From positions 37,558 through 101,557 of the forward strand of contig CAYIYZ010000008.1 of the NCBI GenBank assembly GCA_964367935.1: a stretch of DNA of 64,000 nucleotides, in the 5' to 3' direction. The position numbers and the translations under genes were made by a program. Source of the stretch: Scatomorpha sp964367935 (GTDB lineage: Bacteria > Bacillota > Clostridia > Oscillospirales > Oscillospiraceae). The notes under the pieces are model-generated. The model saw only the letters and a program-made list of their open reading frames with translations, had not been told where the DNA came from and searched no databases. Positions 15,966 to 25,559 of this stretch are shown here, piece by piece (the stretch's first letter is position 1; each line of letters opens with the position of its first letter).

Positions 15966-17168
15966 ATGGATTTAACAGAAATGATGAGAAAGGCAGAGCT
16001 TTTGTCACCGGCAGGAGATATGGAATGTTTGGAGGCGGCTTTGCGTTTCGGTGCGGATAGTGTGTATGTGGGCGGCCCGTTCATGCAGTTGCGTGCGAAG
16101 ACGGCGGGATTTAATGAGGAGCGATTAGCGCTTGCGGCACAGAGGGCGCATGCGGTGGGCAGTAAGCTCTACGTTACCGTGAACAGTTTTGCGAAAAATG
16201 ATGAGATAGATAGACTGCGTGACTATGCTAAACTGTTGCACGGTCTTGGCGTGGATGCGGCTATAGTGTCGGACTTAGGTGCGATATCCGCTATGCGTGA
16301 GAGTTGCCCTGAACTTGAGGTGCACGTAAGTACTCAGGCGAACTGTCAAAATTACCAGACGGCTAAGGTGTACAGGGATATGGGCGCAACGAGAGTGGTT
16401 TTAGCACGTGAGATGAGCATAGAGCAGATAGGTGAACTGCATTCGAGGCTACCTGATGTGGAGTTGGAGGCCTTTGTACACGGCGCTATGTGCATGTCTT
16501 ATTCGGGAAGGTGTATGATGAGCACATTTATGACGGGCAGGAGTGGGAACAGAGGTGAGTGCGCTCAGCCTTGTCGTTGGTCGTATAGATTGGTTGAGGA
16601 GAAACGCCCCGGTGAATATTACCCCGTGGAACAGTATGACGACTTTTTGGCGGTACTCAGCTCGGGTGACTTAAACTGCATGGATTTTACGGATGAGCTT
16701 GTTAAGGCAGGGGTTAGTTGTTTGAAGATAGAGGGCAGAATGAAGTCGGCGTACTATGTGGCGACGGTGACGAATGCTTATAAGTTGAGGCTGATGGGCA
16801 AATCGGATGTGGAGACCTTGCAGCGAGAGCTTAGGAGTGTGAGCCACAGGCCGTATACGGACGGTTTTTATTATGGGGCACCTCCTGAGCGTAGGCCGGA
16901 TAATGGTGAGTATATCAGGGAATGTAAGTTTATAGCGAATGTAATGGGTCGACAGGGCGAAAGCCTTGTTGTGAAGCAACGCAATGTTTTTTCGGTCGGT
17001 GATACGGTGGAAGTGCTTCGAGCCGGACATGTTGGCGAGAGCTTTATAATAGAGAGCATAAAAGATGCAAAGGGAGAAGTTACGGAACGAGCTAACCATC
17101 CGATGCAGAACTATGAGATAAACTGCCCTTATGATTTAGAAGAGGGTGACATGCTGAGGGTGCGCTAA
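15966..17168 (+). CDS. peptidase U32-family protein (TrhP/YegQ-like)
   Basis: A 400-residue cytosolic protein. ELLSPAGDMECLEAAL at the start and the cysteine-rich HGAMCMSYSGRC and NRGECAQPCRW signatures define the U32 family. The Cys residues are thought to hold an iron-sulfur cluster. Family members TrhP/YegQ are needed for 5-hydroxyuridine formation in tRNA, and true protease activity is doubtful. The C-terminal beta-barrel-like segment (VGDTVEVLRAG) is present, so it is full length. ATG 15966 lies seven bases after AAGGTGGG; a GTG at 15954 is also possible. Which U32 paralogue it is cannot be settled here. Confidence 0.88.
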   Translation: MDLTEMMRKAELLSPAGDMECLEAALRFGADSVYVGGPFMQLRAKTAGFNEERLALAAQRAHAVGSKLYVTVNSFAKNDEIDRLRDYAKLLHGLGVDAAIVSDLGAISAMRESCPELEVHVSTQANCQNYQTAKVYRDMGATRVVLAREMSIEQIGELHSRLPDVELEAFVHGAMCMSYSGRCMMSTFMTGRSGNRGECAQPCRWSYRLVEEKRPGEYYPVEQYDDFLAVLSSGDLNCMDFTDELVKAGVSCLKIEGRMKSAYYVATVTNAYKLRLMGKSDVETLQRELRSVSHRPYTDGFYYGAPPERRPDNGEYIRECKFIANVMGRQGESLVVKQRNVFSVGDTVEVLRAGHVGESFIIESIKDAKGEVTERANHPMQNYEINCPYDLEEGDMLRVR

Positions 17169-17400
17169 AATTAAAAGTTTTAAGGGGCTTTTTTCAAAAA
17201 GTTGCAGGGTGCAGGGACAGCGTCCTTGCTCGCTGTACGCAGACGGCGAATCTCCCCACAAGACAGGTCTCGCGGGGATCCCTGTTTGATTTAATCTGCT
17301 CGTCGGAAATGAATTCCGACGGCATCAAGGTTTTGCTATGCAAAACGCTTGTGACGCCGCACTTGCGGCGGAGGGGTTCGGGGCTGTAGAAGCACAGGTT
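17169..17400 (+). repeat. modular intergenic repeat, copy B
   Basis: It begins right after the U32 stop codon and runs in the same direction. The part up to about 17255 matches copy C closely (AAAGTTGCAGGGTGCAGGGA, then a GCAGACGGCGAA module). The rest holds hairpins such as CGTCGGAAATGAATTCCGACG and GCCGCACTTGCGGC. No gene is seen. Confidence 0.7.
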
Positions 17401-17411
17401 AAATATAAAAC

Positions 17412-17441
17412 TTGAAATTATTGTATGGTACATGATATAAT
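17412..17441 (+). promoter_or_regulatory. promoter of cardiolipin synthase
   Basis: TTGAAA (17412-17417), 18 bases, TATAAT (17436-17441). Confidence 0.65.
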
Positions 17442-17500
17442 AAATAGATTTTCGCTTGGTGTGGAAAACTCGCATATAGGGGACGGAGGAGGCGAGGAAT

Positions 17501-19024
17501 GTGAAGAAAATCTTAAGCATATTTGGGACAAGAGCAGCTGTAGTGGGCATGTTTTTAATATTGCAGATAGTTGTAGTTGTGGCGTTTTTGTTTTATGTTT
17601 CGGAATCGTTCGTGCTCTTCTATTGGACATTTTTGGTGTTTGGCTTTTGTGCAGTGATCTATGTAATTAATAGGGACGGTGACCCGGCGTTCAAAGTTGT
17701 GTGGGTAATGGCTATGCTTGTGGTGCCCGTGTTTGGTGTATCCATGTATTTGATGTTTGGTAAGCACAATAAGGGCACGAGGAAAGAGCGTGAACGTCGT
17801 GATGTGATAAGGAAGAAGGCAGAGGCGGAGGCTTTGTGGTTTTTGTGCAACACGGATGAGTTACCGGCGCATATCAGGCTACAATCCGATTACTTGGCGA
17901 AAAGTTGTGGAATGCCTGCATATGGGGATACGGACGTTGAGTATTGCCCTGTAGGTGAGATAGCATTTACGAGCATATTGGAGGAGTTAAAGAGGGCGGA
18001 ACGCTATATTTTCTTGGAGTTTTTTATAATCAAGTATGGCGTTTTGTGGGACAGTGTGTTGGCAGTGTTGGAGGAGAAGGCGGCGCAAGGTTTGGATGTG
18101 CGCCTTATATATGACGACTGGGGCTGCATACTGCATCTACCGACGGACTTTGAGAGCATGATGGAGGCGAAGGGGATAAAATGCCATTCGTTTGAGCGTT
18201 TTAGGCCACGTTTGAGCGGCAGCTTGAATAACAGGGACCACAGGAAAATAGTGGTGATAGACGGTAAAGTGGCAATGACGGGCGGCGTGAATATAGCGGA
18301 CGAGTATATAAATGAGAAAGAGCGTTTCGGCCACTGGCGAGATAGTTCGGTGATATTGCGAGGGCCGGCTGCGTATGGATTTGCCTTACTGTTTCTTGCT
18401 ATGTGGGATGTGTTGATGGACAGCAAGGAAGACTATAGAGCGTTTTTGCCCGAGAGTACGGGCCTTAGAGCTTTTGAGGGTTTTGTACAGCCCTATGCGG
18501 ACAGCCCCGAGGATGACGAGGAAGTCGGGGAAAACGTGTATATGAACATGATATCTAAGGCTAAACGCTATGTTTATATAACGACACCATACTTGGTCAT
18601 AGACAGTAAGATGACGGCGGTGCTGTGCAATGCGGCGAGATGCGGAGTCGATGTGCGTATAGTGACGCCGGGCATACCGGATAAAAACTATGTTTATCAA
18701 GTCACGCGCTCGTACTATGGTGCTTTGGTGAAGGCCGGGGTACGCATATATGAATACACGCCGGGTTTTTTGCACTCAAAGACCTTCGTGTGTGATGGGG
18801 AAATAGCGGTGTGTGGTACAATAAATTTAGATTTTCGCAGTTTGTACCTGCATCATGAGTGTGCGGTACTGATGTATAAGTCACATGCAGTGACACAGAT
18901 GTACGAGGATTTTTGCGATATACTTAGCAAGAGTCGAGAGGTGACGAGGGACACGATAAATGCTCAAAGCCTTGCGCTACGCTTGGTTCAGAGCGTGTTG
19001 AGGGTGTTTTCTCCTATGTTATAG
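17501..19024 (+). CDS. cls: cardiolipin synthase
   Basis: A 507-residue membrane enzyme of the phospholipase D superfamily that joins two phosphatidylglycerols to cardiolipin and glycerol. Two N-terminal transmembrane helices are followed by two HKD motifs, HRKIVVIDG near residue 247 and HSKTFVCDG near residue 424. Both are intact and followed by the usual GGVN or GTIN turn. The start is GTG 17501 after GGAGGCGAGG. It is a single gene between repeat copy B and a hairpin. Confidence 0.95.
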   Translation: MKKILSIFGTRAAVVGMFLILQIVVVVAFLFYVSESFVLFYWTFLVFGFCAVIYVINRDGDPAFKVVWVMAMLVVPVFGVSMYLMFGKHNKGTRKERERRDVIRKKAEAEALWFLCNTDELPAHIRLQSDYLAKSCGMPAYGDTDVEYCPVGEIAFTSILEELKRAERYIFLEFFIIKYGVLWDSVLAVLEEKAAQGLDVRLIYDDWGCILHLPTDFESMMEAKGIKCHSFERFRPRLSGSLNNRDHRKIVVIDGKVAMTGGVNIADEYINEKERFGHWRDSSVILRGPAAYGFALLFLAMWDVLMDSKEDYRAFLPESTGLRAFEGFVQPYADSPEDDEEVGENVYMNMISKAKRYVYITTPYLVIDSKMTAVLCNAARCGVDVRIVTPGIPDKNYVYQVTRSYYGALVKAGVRIYEYTPGFLHSKTFVCDGEIAVCGTINLDFRSLYLHHECAVLMYKSHAVTQMYEDFCDILSKSREVTRDTINAQSLALRLVQSVLRVFSPML

Positions 19025-19080
19025 CTTTTGCCTGGCGGAAAACAGGTTTTCCGCCAAGTGGGGGCTACCGTAGCTATTTT
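19020..19080 (+). terminator. hairpin region after cls, possible terminator
   Basis: TGGCGGAAAA-CAGG-TTTTCCGCCA (19033-19056) is a perfect ten-bp stem. It is enclosed by ATAGCT (19020 region) and AGCTAT (about 19072), followed by TTTT. Confidence 0.55.
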
Positions 19081-19094
19081 GATAAGCTCATGGC

Positions 19095-19123
19095 TTGACA
19101 AGATGTGACAACTGTGTTACTAT
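19095..19123 (+). promoter_or_regulatory. promoter of the gene at 19200
   Basis: TTGACA (19095-19100), 17 bases, TACTAT (19118-19123). Confidence 0.8.
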
Positions 19124-19199
19124 GCTTAATACAGAGAAGCGATAAGGACTTGGTAATGAACGTGTGTGAGCACGTACGCAATGAAATGGAGAGATAAAT

Positions 19200-19811
19200 T
19201 TGAAGGAAGTTCATGTAATTTTTATATCCACGTGTTTTAAGACTGGTGAGGCGATAAGGATGCTGACGCGCGGCGATTACAGTCATGTGGCGATATCCTT
19301 GAAGCCCGGAGAAAGTGAGTGGTACTCGTTTTGCAGGAGCAGGTACCATGAGCCTTTATTGGGCGGATTTAACAGGGAATATACAGATCGGTATGCTAGA
19401 AATCCGAAGCCTACATATGTAAAAGTCAATCGTGTGTGGGTGGATGACGAGCAGTATGAGCGCATGGAGAGTATGCTGGAGCATTATAAGGAAAATCGTG
19501 ATAAGACACGCTATAATTTCTTTAATCTCATTCTATATCCTCTACGTTTGAATGTGAGGATGCCGTTTACGCATACCTGTCTTAGTTTTGCGGCTGAGCT
19601 TTTGGACTGCGGGCACGTGCGGTCTATACAAAAGCTTGAAGAGATCGTGGGCGATGATGTACTGTTTGAGGGCAATTTAGCGAAACACGATGAGAAGGTG
19701 TCTGTCGCACCCTACGATTTTTATGAGCGACGCAGTAGGCGTAGTGTGTACATAAAGAGCGGCAAGGCGATGTTAGGACTGGCGACGCTTTTGTTGTTGA
19801 GGAGAGTGTAA
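19200..19811 (+). CDS. permuted papain-like (YiiX/NlpC-P60-type) protein, second in window
   Basis: A 203-residue protein with no signal peptide. GDYSHVAISL (His near residue 28) and later THTCLSFAAELL (Cys near residue 125) give the His-then-Cys order of permuted NlpC/P60-like amidases. A hydrophobic stretch at the C-terminus (AMLGLATLLLL) could attach it to the membrane. The start is TTG 19200, six bases after GGAGAG. It precedes an ABC transporter by two bases and may share its transcript. The substrate is unknown. It has little obvious similarity to the related gene at 8267. Confidence 0.65.
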   Translation: MKEVHVIFISTCFKTGEAIRMLTRGDYSHVAISLKPGESEWYSFCRSRYHEPLLGGFNREYTDRYARNPKPTYVKVNRVWVDDEQYERMESMLEHYKENRDKTRYNFFNLILYPLRLNVRMPFTHTCLSFAAELLDCGHVRSIQKLEEIVGDDVLFEGNLAKHDEKVSVAPYDFYERRSRRSVYIKSGKAMLGLATLLLLRRV

Positions 19812-19813
19812 AT

Positions 19814-20509
19814 ATGGCTATACTTGAGTGCCGAGGACTGCGCAAGAATTATGGCAAGAAGACGGCTTTGGACGATGTGAGTTTTAGTGTCGGTGAGGGG
19901 CGTGTATTGGGACTTTTGGGTCCTAACGGCAGTGGAAAGACAACGTTTATAAAGCTTGCAAACGGACTGCTTACGCCGAGTGGGGGCGAGATACTGATAG
20001 GCGGCAACAAGCCGAGTGTGGAGACGAAGAAGATAATTTCGTTTTTGCCTGAGCGTCAGTATATGCCTTTGTGGATGACAGCGGAGCAGATAAAGAGGTT
20101 TTATGCCGATTTCTATGCCGATTTTGACATGGAGGCGGCAGATAGGATGCTCGATCAGCTCGGCATAGAGCGTAAGCAGAAGATAAAGGAGATGTCTAAG
20201 GGCACGAGGGAGAAGGTACAGCTCATATTGGTCATGAGCCGTAGGGCGAAGCTGTATTTGCTCGATGAGCCTATTGGCGGTGTTGACCCTGCAACACGTG
20301 ACTATATAATAAGGACGATATTAAATAATAGGGCACCGGGCTCGTCTGTCATCATCTCGACGCATTTGATAGCTGACGTGGAGCCTGCCTTGGACGATGT
20401 GCTTTTCATACAGAACGGACGTATAAGCTTGCAGTCTACGGTGGAGGATATCAGGGCTGATAAGGGCATGAGTGTGGATGCGCTGTTTAGGGAGGTGTTC
20501 AGATGCTGA
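19814..20509 (+). CDS. ABC transporter ATP-binding protein
   Basis: A 231-residue ATPase with Walker A GPNGSGKTTF (near residue 37), a signature region KEMSKGTREKVQ and Walker B LYLLDEP followed by GGVDP. The signature SKGTRE, and not LSGGQ, is common in the BcrA/YtrB type of exporter. It overlaps the permease gene by seven bases, so the pair forms one transporter. The cargo is unknown. Confidence 0.92.
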   Translation: MAILECRGLRKNYGKKTALDDVSFSVGEGRVLGLLGPNGSGKTTFIKLANGLLTPSGGEILIGGNKPSVETKKIISFLPERQYMPLWMTAEQIKRFYADFYADFDMEAADRMLDQLGIERKQKIKEMSKGTREKVQLILVMSRRAKLYLLDEPIGGVDPATRDYIIRTILNNRAPGSSVIISTHLIADVEPALDDVLFIQNGRISLQSTVEDIRADKGMSVDALFREVFRC

Positions 20510-21294
20510 TAAAGCTGATAAAGCACGAGTTGAAGGCGACGGCGAGGATATGCCTACCCTTATTTTTGGCGGTGACCTTTTTGGCGGTACTTGCCAATGT
20601 GAGCGGTCGCTATTTGGCGGAGGCTGACAGTGCGGCGCTTAATATGGTGGGTGTTGCTATAGTGTTTATATTCGGGATCTGTGTGACGGGTCTTGCGTTT
20701 GCGATGATAGCTTTGATGGCCATGCGTTTTAAGAACAATATTCTGTCCGATGAGGGCTATTTGATGTTAACCTTGCCTGTGTCCTTACACAGCATACTGT
20801 GGTCAAAGATACTTGTGTCCTTGTTGTGGTTTTTGTGTACAGGCTTTGCTTTGGGCTTGGCTGGCATACTGTCGGTCTTGGGCTTTGAGGATTTCTTTGA
20901 CGCTATACGCTTTCTGTGGGACAATTTGAGTAGCTTGTTTAACATAGAGTTTGATGCGGTGCTTTTCCTCTTAGAGATGTTCATGTTGTTTGTGGTGGGC
21001 GGCACTGCTTTGTGTCTCATGTTCTATGCTTCGATATCCGTGGGCTATAGTTTTGCTAAATGGAAGAAGTTATTGTCTACGCTGACATTTTTCTTGCTGT
21101 GGTTTATTTTGCAGCTTGGCTTTGTGTATATAATGGAACCTCTCATAGAGAATATATCATTGGCGACTATGTCGGACGTGGACAGTGTGGTGCATGCGAT
21201 ACCTATCAGTGGTTCGATAGTGTCTGCGATAGCGGCGGTTTTGTTTTACGCTATAACGGTACTGTTTATAAAACGCAGGTTGAACTTGGAATAG
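20503..21294 (+). CDS. ABC-2 type transporter permease
   Basis: A 263-residue membrane protein with six hydrophobic segments. It opens with the typical MLIKLIKHELKATAR motif of ABC-2 permeases, and YLMLTLPVSLHSILWSKI is a family-like loop. It pairs with the overlapping ATPase. No periplasmic or lipoprotein partner is seen. Intergenic repeat copy C starts directly after its stop. Confidence 0.88.
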   Translation: MLIKLIKHELKATARICLPLFLAVTFLAVLANVSGRYLAEADSAALNMVGVAIVFIFGICVTGLAFAMIALMAMRFKNNILSDEGYLMLTLPVSLHSILWSKILVSLLWFLCTGFALGLAGILSVLGFEDFFDAIRFLWDNLSSLFNIEFDAVLFLLEMFMLFVVGGTALCLMFYASISVGYSFAKWKKLLSTLTFFLLWFILQLGFVYIMEPLIENISLATMSDVDSVVHAIPISGSIVSAIAAVLFYAITVLFIKRRLNLE

Positions 21295-21295
21295 A

Positions 21296-21500
21296 CCATG
21301 GCGAAGCTAAATTAAAATTTTAATCAACTTTTTTTAAAAAGTTGCAGGGTGCAGGGACGGCGTCCCTGCTCGCCGTCTGCAGACGGCGAAATCCCCAAGG
21401 GGTTCGAGGCAAAGCCCTGACTTAAAAAATAAATAATTTAAAAAACCATTTTTTCGCAGAAAAATGGTTTCGGAACGGTCAAGACCGTTCCCTACAAATA
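21296..21500 (+). repeat. modular intergenic repeat, copy C
   Basis: It starts just behind the permease stop (GGCGAAGC) and runs with the gene. In order it holds the AACTTTTTTTAAAAAGTT hairpin, GCAGGGTGCAGGGACGGCG and GCAGACGGCGAA. An A-rich spacer, the stem CCATTTTTTCGCAGAAAAATGG and the stem GGAACGGTCAAGACCGTTCC follow. Confidence 0.8.
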
Positions 21501-21505
21501 CTAAA

Positions 21506-21576
21506 AAGTAAGGGAGGGTTTCAATACCCTCCCTTACTTATATGCAAAGAAAAAGCATGTCGTTTTTTCGACATGC
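21506..21576 (+). terminator. two consecutive hairpins before the rpoB promoter
   Basis: AAGTAAGGGAGGGT (21506-21519) pairs with its exact complement (21526-21539). GCATGTCG (21555-21562) pairs with CGACATGC (21569-21576) and is followed by AAAAAAATAA. The first has no U-run. The stretch 21577-21606 shows nothing else. Confidence 0.6.
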
Positions 21577-21606
21577 AAAAAAATAATAAATTTAACAAAA
21601 AATTCC

Positions 21607-21785
21607 TTGACACTCATGTGTACAAGGTGATAGAATAGATTGCTTTATATGCTGTTGGAGGGGCTAATCCCCCAATCTACATCTGTTATTTTAACAGAAA
21701 AAACGTAAAAATCAACAGCGGAGCACTTATTTTTGACCACGTTGCCGGGTGAACACGGCAAATACCTAAAGGAGAGATAGAGTTC
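21607..21785 (+). promoter_or_regulatory. rpoBC promoter and leader
   Basis: TTGACA (21607-21612), 18 bases, TAGAAT (21631-21636). The leader of about 145 bases holds small hairpins (GGGGCTAATCCCC, TGTTATTTTAACA and TTGCCG/CGGCAA) and a GGAGAG ribosome binding site. No rplL gene precedes rpoB, so this promoter drives rpoBC alone. Confidence 0.7.
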
Positions 21786-24700
21786 ATGCCAAAGGATCTG
21801 ATGTACGGAAAAACGCAGAGGAAGAGTTTTGCACGCAGCAATGAGATCCAAGACATGCCGAATTTATTGGAGGTACAAAAGAATTCGTATGCATGGTTTT
21901 TGGAGAAGGGGTTGAGGGAGGTTTTTCGTGATGTGGACACGGTGAGTGACTACTCGGGAAATTTGGAGCTCAGCTTTGTGGACTATTCTATGGAGGACAA
22001 GCCTAAGTATACGGAGGAGGAGTGTAAGGCGCGAGATGCGACTTATGCGGCGCCTCTGAAGGTGAGTGTGCGTTTACGCAACAAGGAGACAGAGGAGATA
22101 AAGGATCAGGAGATCTTCATGGGTGATTTTCCGCTCATGACTGATGGCGGAACCTTTATCATAAACGGAGCAGAGCGAGTAATCGTATCGCAGATAGTGC
22201 GTTCGCCGGGCGTGTACTTTGACAAGGACACGGATAAGACGCAGATGTCTACTTTCAGTGCGACGGCGATACCTTATCATGGTGCGTGGCTTGAATATGA
22301 GACGGATGCGAACGACATATTCTATGTAAGGATAGACAAGAACCGTAAGATACCTGTGACGACGTTTTTGAAGGCGGTCGGCAAGTACGATGCGGACAGG
22401 CCGCATACATGGCTTAGCTGTGCATATGACACGGCGGGCGGCTGCATAACGAACACGCAGATCGAGGAGATATTCGCAAACCATCCCATGATACGTGCGA
22501 CTATAGATAAGGATTCTTTCGTGTCACGTGAGGAGTCTTTGCTTGAGATATACAGAAAGCTCAGGCCAGGCGATCCTCCCACTGTTGAGAGCTCTGAGAG
22601 CCTATTGGACACATTGTTCTTTGAGCGTCGTCGTTATGACCTTTTTGCTGTTGGCCGTTATAAGTTTAATAAGAAGCTCGGCATTGCAAAGAGGCTGATA
22701 GGCAGGAAGCTTACCATGCCTGTTGTAGATCCTATGACGGGCGAGATAATAGCGGACGAGGAAGAAATAGTAACTGCTGAGAAGGCTGCATACATTGAGT
22801 CGCGTGGCGTGTGCAGTGCAACTGTGGCGGTAGAGGATTCGGAATTGCGTGTGTTCTCTAACGGCATGGTGGAGCTATCAAACTTCGTTGATTTCGATCC
22901 GGCAGAGCTCGAAATTGAGGAAAAAGTACGCTTTATTGTTCTTAAGGGACTTTTGGAGCAGTATGAGGGCGAGGCTCTTAAGGATGCGATCCGTGAAAAT
23001 AAGGATTTGTTAATACCTAAGCACATTACAGCTGACGATATTTTTGCGTCGGTAAACTATATCTGCTGCTTGGCACAGGGAGTAGGCGAGCCGGACGATA
23101 TAGATCACTTGGGCAACCGTCGTGTGCGTAGCGTTGGAGAGTTGTTGCAGAACCAGTTCCGTATAGGCTTTAGCCGTATGGAGCGTGTTATACGTGAGCG
23201 TATGACTTTGCAGGATCTCGATATAGTTACACCGCAGAGTCTTATCAATATCAGACCCGTGACTGCGGCGATAAAGGAATTTTTCGGTTCTTCGCCTCTT
23301 TCGCAGTTTATGGATCAGACTAACCCCTTGGCTGAATTGACGCATAAGCGTCGTATGTCGGCTTTGGGACCGGGTGGTCTGTCTCGTGAGCGCGCGAGCT
23401 TTGACGTGCGTGACGTACACTACAGCCACTATGGTCGTATGTGCCCGATAGAGACGCCGGAAGGTCCGAATATAGGACTGATAAGCTATCTTGCATCCTA
23501 TGCACGTGTAAACAAGTATGGATTCCTGAATGCACCGTTTAGGAAGGTGGATAAGGAGACGTTCAGGGTTTCTGAGGATATAGAGTACATGACAGCGGAT
23601 GTCGAAGATCGCTATATAGTCGCACAGGCAACAGAGCCGATGGACGATGATGGCATGTTACTCAATGAGCGTATAACATGCAGGCACCGTGATGAAATAA
23701 TTGAGGTAGACAGGGACAGGGTTGACTATGTTGACGTGTCACCTCGAATGATGGTTTCTATAGCAACGGCGATGATACCCTTCTTGGAAAACGACGATGC
23801 TAACCGTGCGCTCATGGGCGCGAACATGCAGAGGCAGGCAGTGCCTCTACTTGTGACGGAAGCACCGATAGTGGCAACGGGCATAGAGCATAAATGCGCT
23901 ATGGACTCTGGTGTTGTGGTGCTTGCTGAGGGCGACGGCGAGATCAAGGAAGTGTCGGCAAACTGCATAAGCGTGCGCTATGACGACGGAGCGGTAAAGA
24001 ATCATAAGCTTGTTAAGTTCGCTCGTTCGAACCAGGGCACTTGTGTAAATCAGAGGCCTTTGGTTATGGCGGGTGATAGGATAGAAAAGGGCGAAGTTAT
24101 AGCAGACGGAGCATCAACTTCTAACGGCGAGATAAGTCTGGGTAAGAACGTACTTGTCGGCTTTATGACATGGGAAGGCTATAACTACGAGGATGCTATC
24201 TTGATAAGCGAGCGCCTTGTGATGGAGGATGTGTTTACGTCCTTGCACGTGGAGGAGTACGAGTGCGACTCACGTGATACGAAGTTAGGACCTGAGGAGA
24301 TAACAAGAGATATTCCGGGCGTAGGTGACGAGGCTTTGAAGTACCTTGATGAGCGTGGCATCATAATGGTGGGCGCAGAGGTAAGAAGTGGCGACATTTT
24401 GGTCGGTAAGGTAACACCCAAGGGCGAGACGGATTTGACAGCTGAGGAGCGCTTGTTACGTGCGATCTTCGGTGAGAAGGCACGTGAAGTGCGTGACACC
24501 TCTTTGAAGGTGCCGCATGGTGAGTCCGGCATAGTAGTAGACGTGCAGGTATTCACAAGAGAAGAAGGGGACGAGATGAACCCCGGCGTAAATCAGGTAG
24601 TGCGTGTTTATATAGCTCAGAAGCGCAAGATAAGCGTGGGCGATAAGATGGCGGGACGTCACGGAAATAAGGGTGTTGTATCACGCATATTGCCTCGCGA

Positions 24701-25559
24701 GGATATGCCTTACATGCCTGACGGCACACCGCTAGACATAGTTCTAAACCCCTTGGGCGTACCGTCTCGAATGAATATAGGACAGGTACTTGAGGTGCAC
24801 TTGGGCTATGCTGCGCAGGCTATGGGGTGGAAGGTGGCGACACCTATCTTCAACGGAGCGAATGAGCAGGATATAAGAGACACCTTGAAAGAGGCAGGAC
24901 TGCGTGAGGACGGAAAGAGTGTCTTGTACGACGGTCGTACGGGTCTACCGTTTGATAATGAGGTAACGGTTGGTTACGTATACTTCTTGAAGTTGCACCA
25001 CTTGGTAGACGATAAGATACACGCACGTTCGACGGGTCCGTATTCACTTGTAACGCAGCAGCCCTTGGGCGGTAAGGCTCAGTTCGGCGGACAGCGTTTC
25101 GGTGAGATGGAAGTTTGGGCTTTGGAAGCATATGGAGCGGCACATACCCTACAGGAGATATTGACTGTGAAGTCAGACGATGTAGCGGGACGTGTACGGA
25201 CGTATGAGGCGATAGTCAAGGGTCACAATATACCGGCACCGGGCGTACCTGAGAGCTTTAAGGTGCTTGTAAAGGAACTTCAGTCTTTGTGCCTCGATAT
25301 CAGGGTACTGGATCAGGAGGGTCAGGAGATAGAACTCCGTGACGACGAGGACGACTACATCCCGAGTGTGAGGGATGAGTATAAGGCAGATGATAGTGAA
25401 ATAGTAGCGTCGGGCTTTGCTATAGAGGACGTGCCTGAAGACGAGCAGGGCGGGGAATTTGAAATGGACGATGAGGACACGGATGATGACTTTGCTGATC
25501 TTTCGGATGATGGCGCTGATAGCGTAGACGACACTGATGAAATGGAGGAGGAAGTTTAA
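21786..25559 (+). CDS. rpoB: DNA-directed RNA polymerase subunit beta
   Basis: The 1257-residue beta subunit of RNA polymerase. The rifampicin pocket SPLSQFMDQTNPLAELTHKR and LGPGGLSRERASF is intact, with Ser, Asp, His and Ser at the usual resistance positions, so no resistance substitution is obvious. The conserved GDKMAGRHGNKGV motif and the C-terminal GGKAQFGGQRFGEMEVWALEAYGA region are present. The last 55 residues form a very acidic tail rich in Asp and Glu that ends MEEEV, longer than in most relatives. The stop TAA overlaps the rpoC ATG by one base. Confidence 0.98.
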   Translation: MPKDLMYGKTQRKSFARSNEIQDMPNLLEVQKNSYAWFLEKGLREVFRDVDTVSDYSGNLELSFVDYSMEDKPKYTEEECKARDATYAAPLKVSVRLRNKETEEIKDQEIFMGDFPLMTDGGTFIINGAERVIVSQIVRSPGVYFDKDTDKTQMSTFSATAIPYHGAWLEYETDANDIFYVRIDKNRKIPVTTFLKAVGKYDADRPHTWLSCAYDTAGGCITNTQIEEIFANHPMIRATIDKDSFVSREESLLEIYRKLRPGDPPTVESSESLLDTLFFERRRYDLFAVGRYKFNKKLGIAKRLIGRKLTMPVVDPMTGEIIADEEEIVTAEKAAYIESRGVCSATVAVEDSELRVFSNGMVELSNFVDFDPAELEIEEKVRFIVLKGLLEQYEGEALKDAIRENKDLLIPKHITADDIFASVNYICCLAQGVGEPDDIDHLGNRRVRSVGELLQNQFRIGFSRMERVIRERMTLQDLDIVTPQSLINIRPVTAAIKEFFGSSPLSQFMDQTNPLAELTHKRRMSALGPGGLSRERASFDVRDVHYSHYGRMCPIETPEGPNIGLISYLASYARVNKYGFLNAPFRKVDKETFRVSEDIEYMTADVEDRYIVAQATEPMDDDGMLLNERITCRHRDEIIEVDRDRVDYVDVSPRMMVSIATAMIPFLENDDANRALMGANMQRQAVPLLVTEAPIVATGIEHKCAMDSGVVVLAEGDGEIKEVSANCISVRYDDGAVKNHKLVKFARSNQGTCVNQRPLVMAGDRIEKGEVIADGASTSNGEISLGKNVLVGFMTWEGYNYEDAILISERLVMEDVFTSLHVEEYECDSRDTKLGPEEITRDIPGVGDEALKYLDERGIIMVGAEVRSGDILVGKVTPKGETDLTAEERLLRAIFGEKAREVRDTSLKVPHGESGIVVDVQVFTREEGDEMNPGVNQVVRVYIAQKRKISVGDKMAGRHGNKGVVSRILPREDMPYMPDGTPLDIVLNPLGVPSRMNIGQVLEVHLGYAAQAMGWKVATPIFNGANEQDIRDTLKEAGLREDGKSVLYDGRTGLPFDNEVTVGYVYFLKLHHLVDDKIHARSTGPYSLVTQQPLGGKAQFGGQRFGEMEVWALEAYGAAHTLQEILTVKSDDVAGRVRTYEAIVKGHNIPAPGVPESFKVLVKELQSLCLDIRVLDQEGQEIELRDDEDDYIPSVRDEYKADDSEIVASGFAIEDVPEDEQGGEFEMDDEDTDDDFADLSDDGADSVDDTDEMEEEV

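Noticed and set aside
15842..16084. 81-residue N-terminal extension of the anchored protein at 14957
   Set aside because: It would cross the divergent promoter and the U32 gene start, while a strong ribosome binding site lies before ATG 15841.
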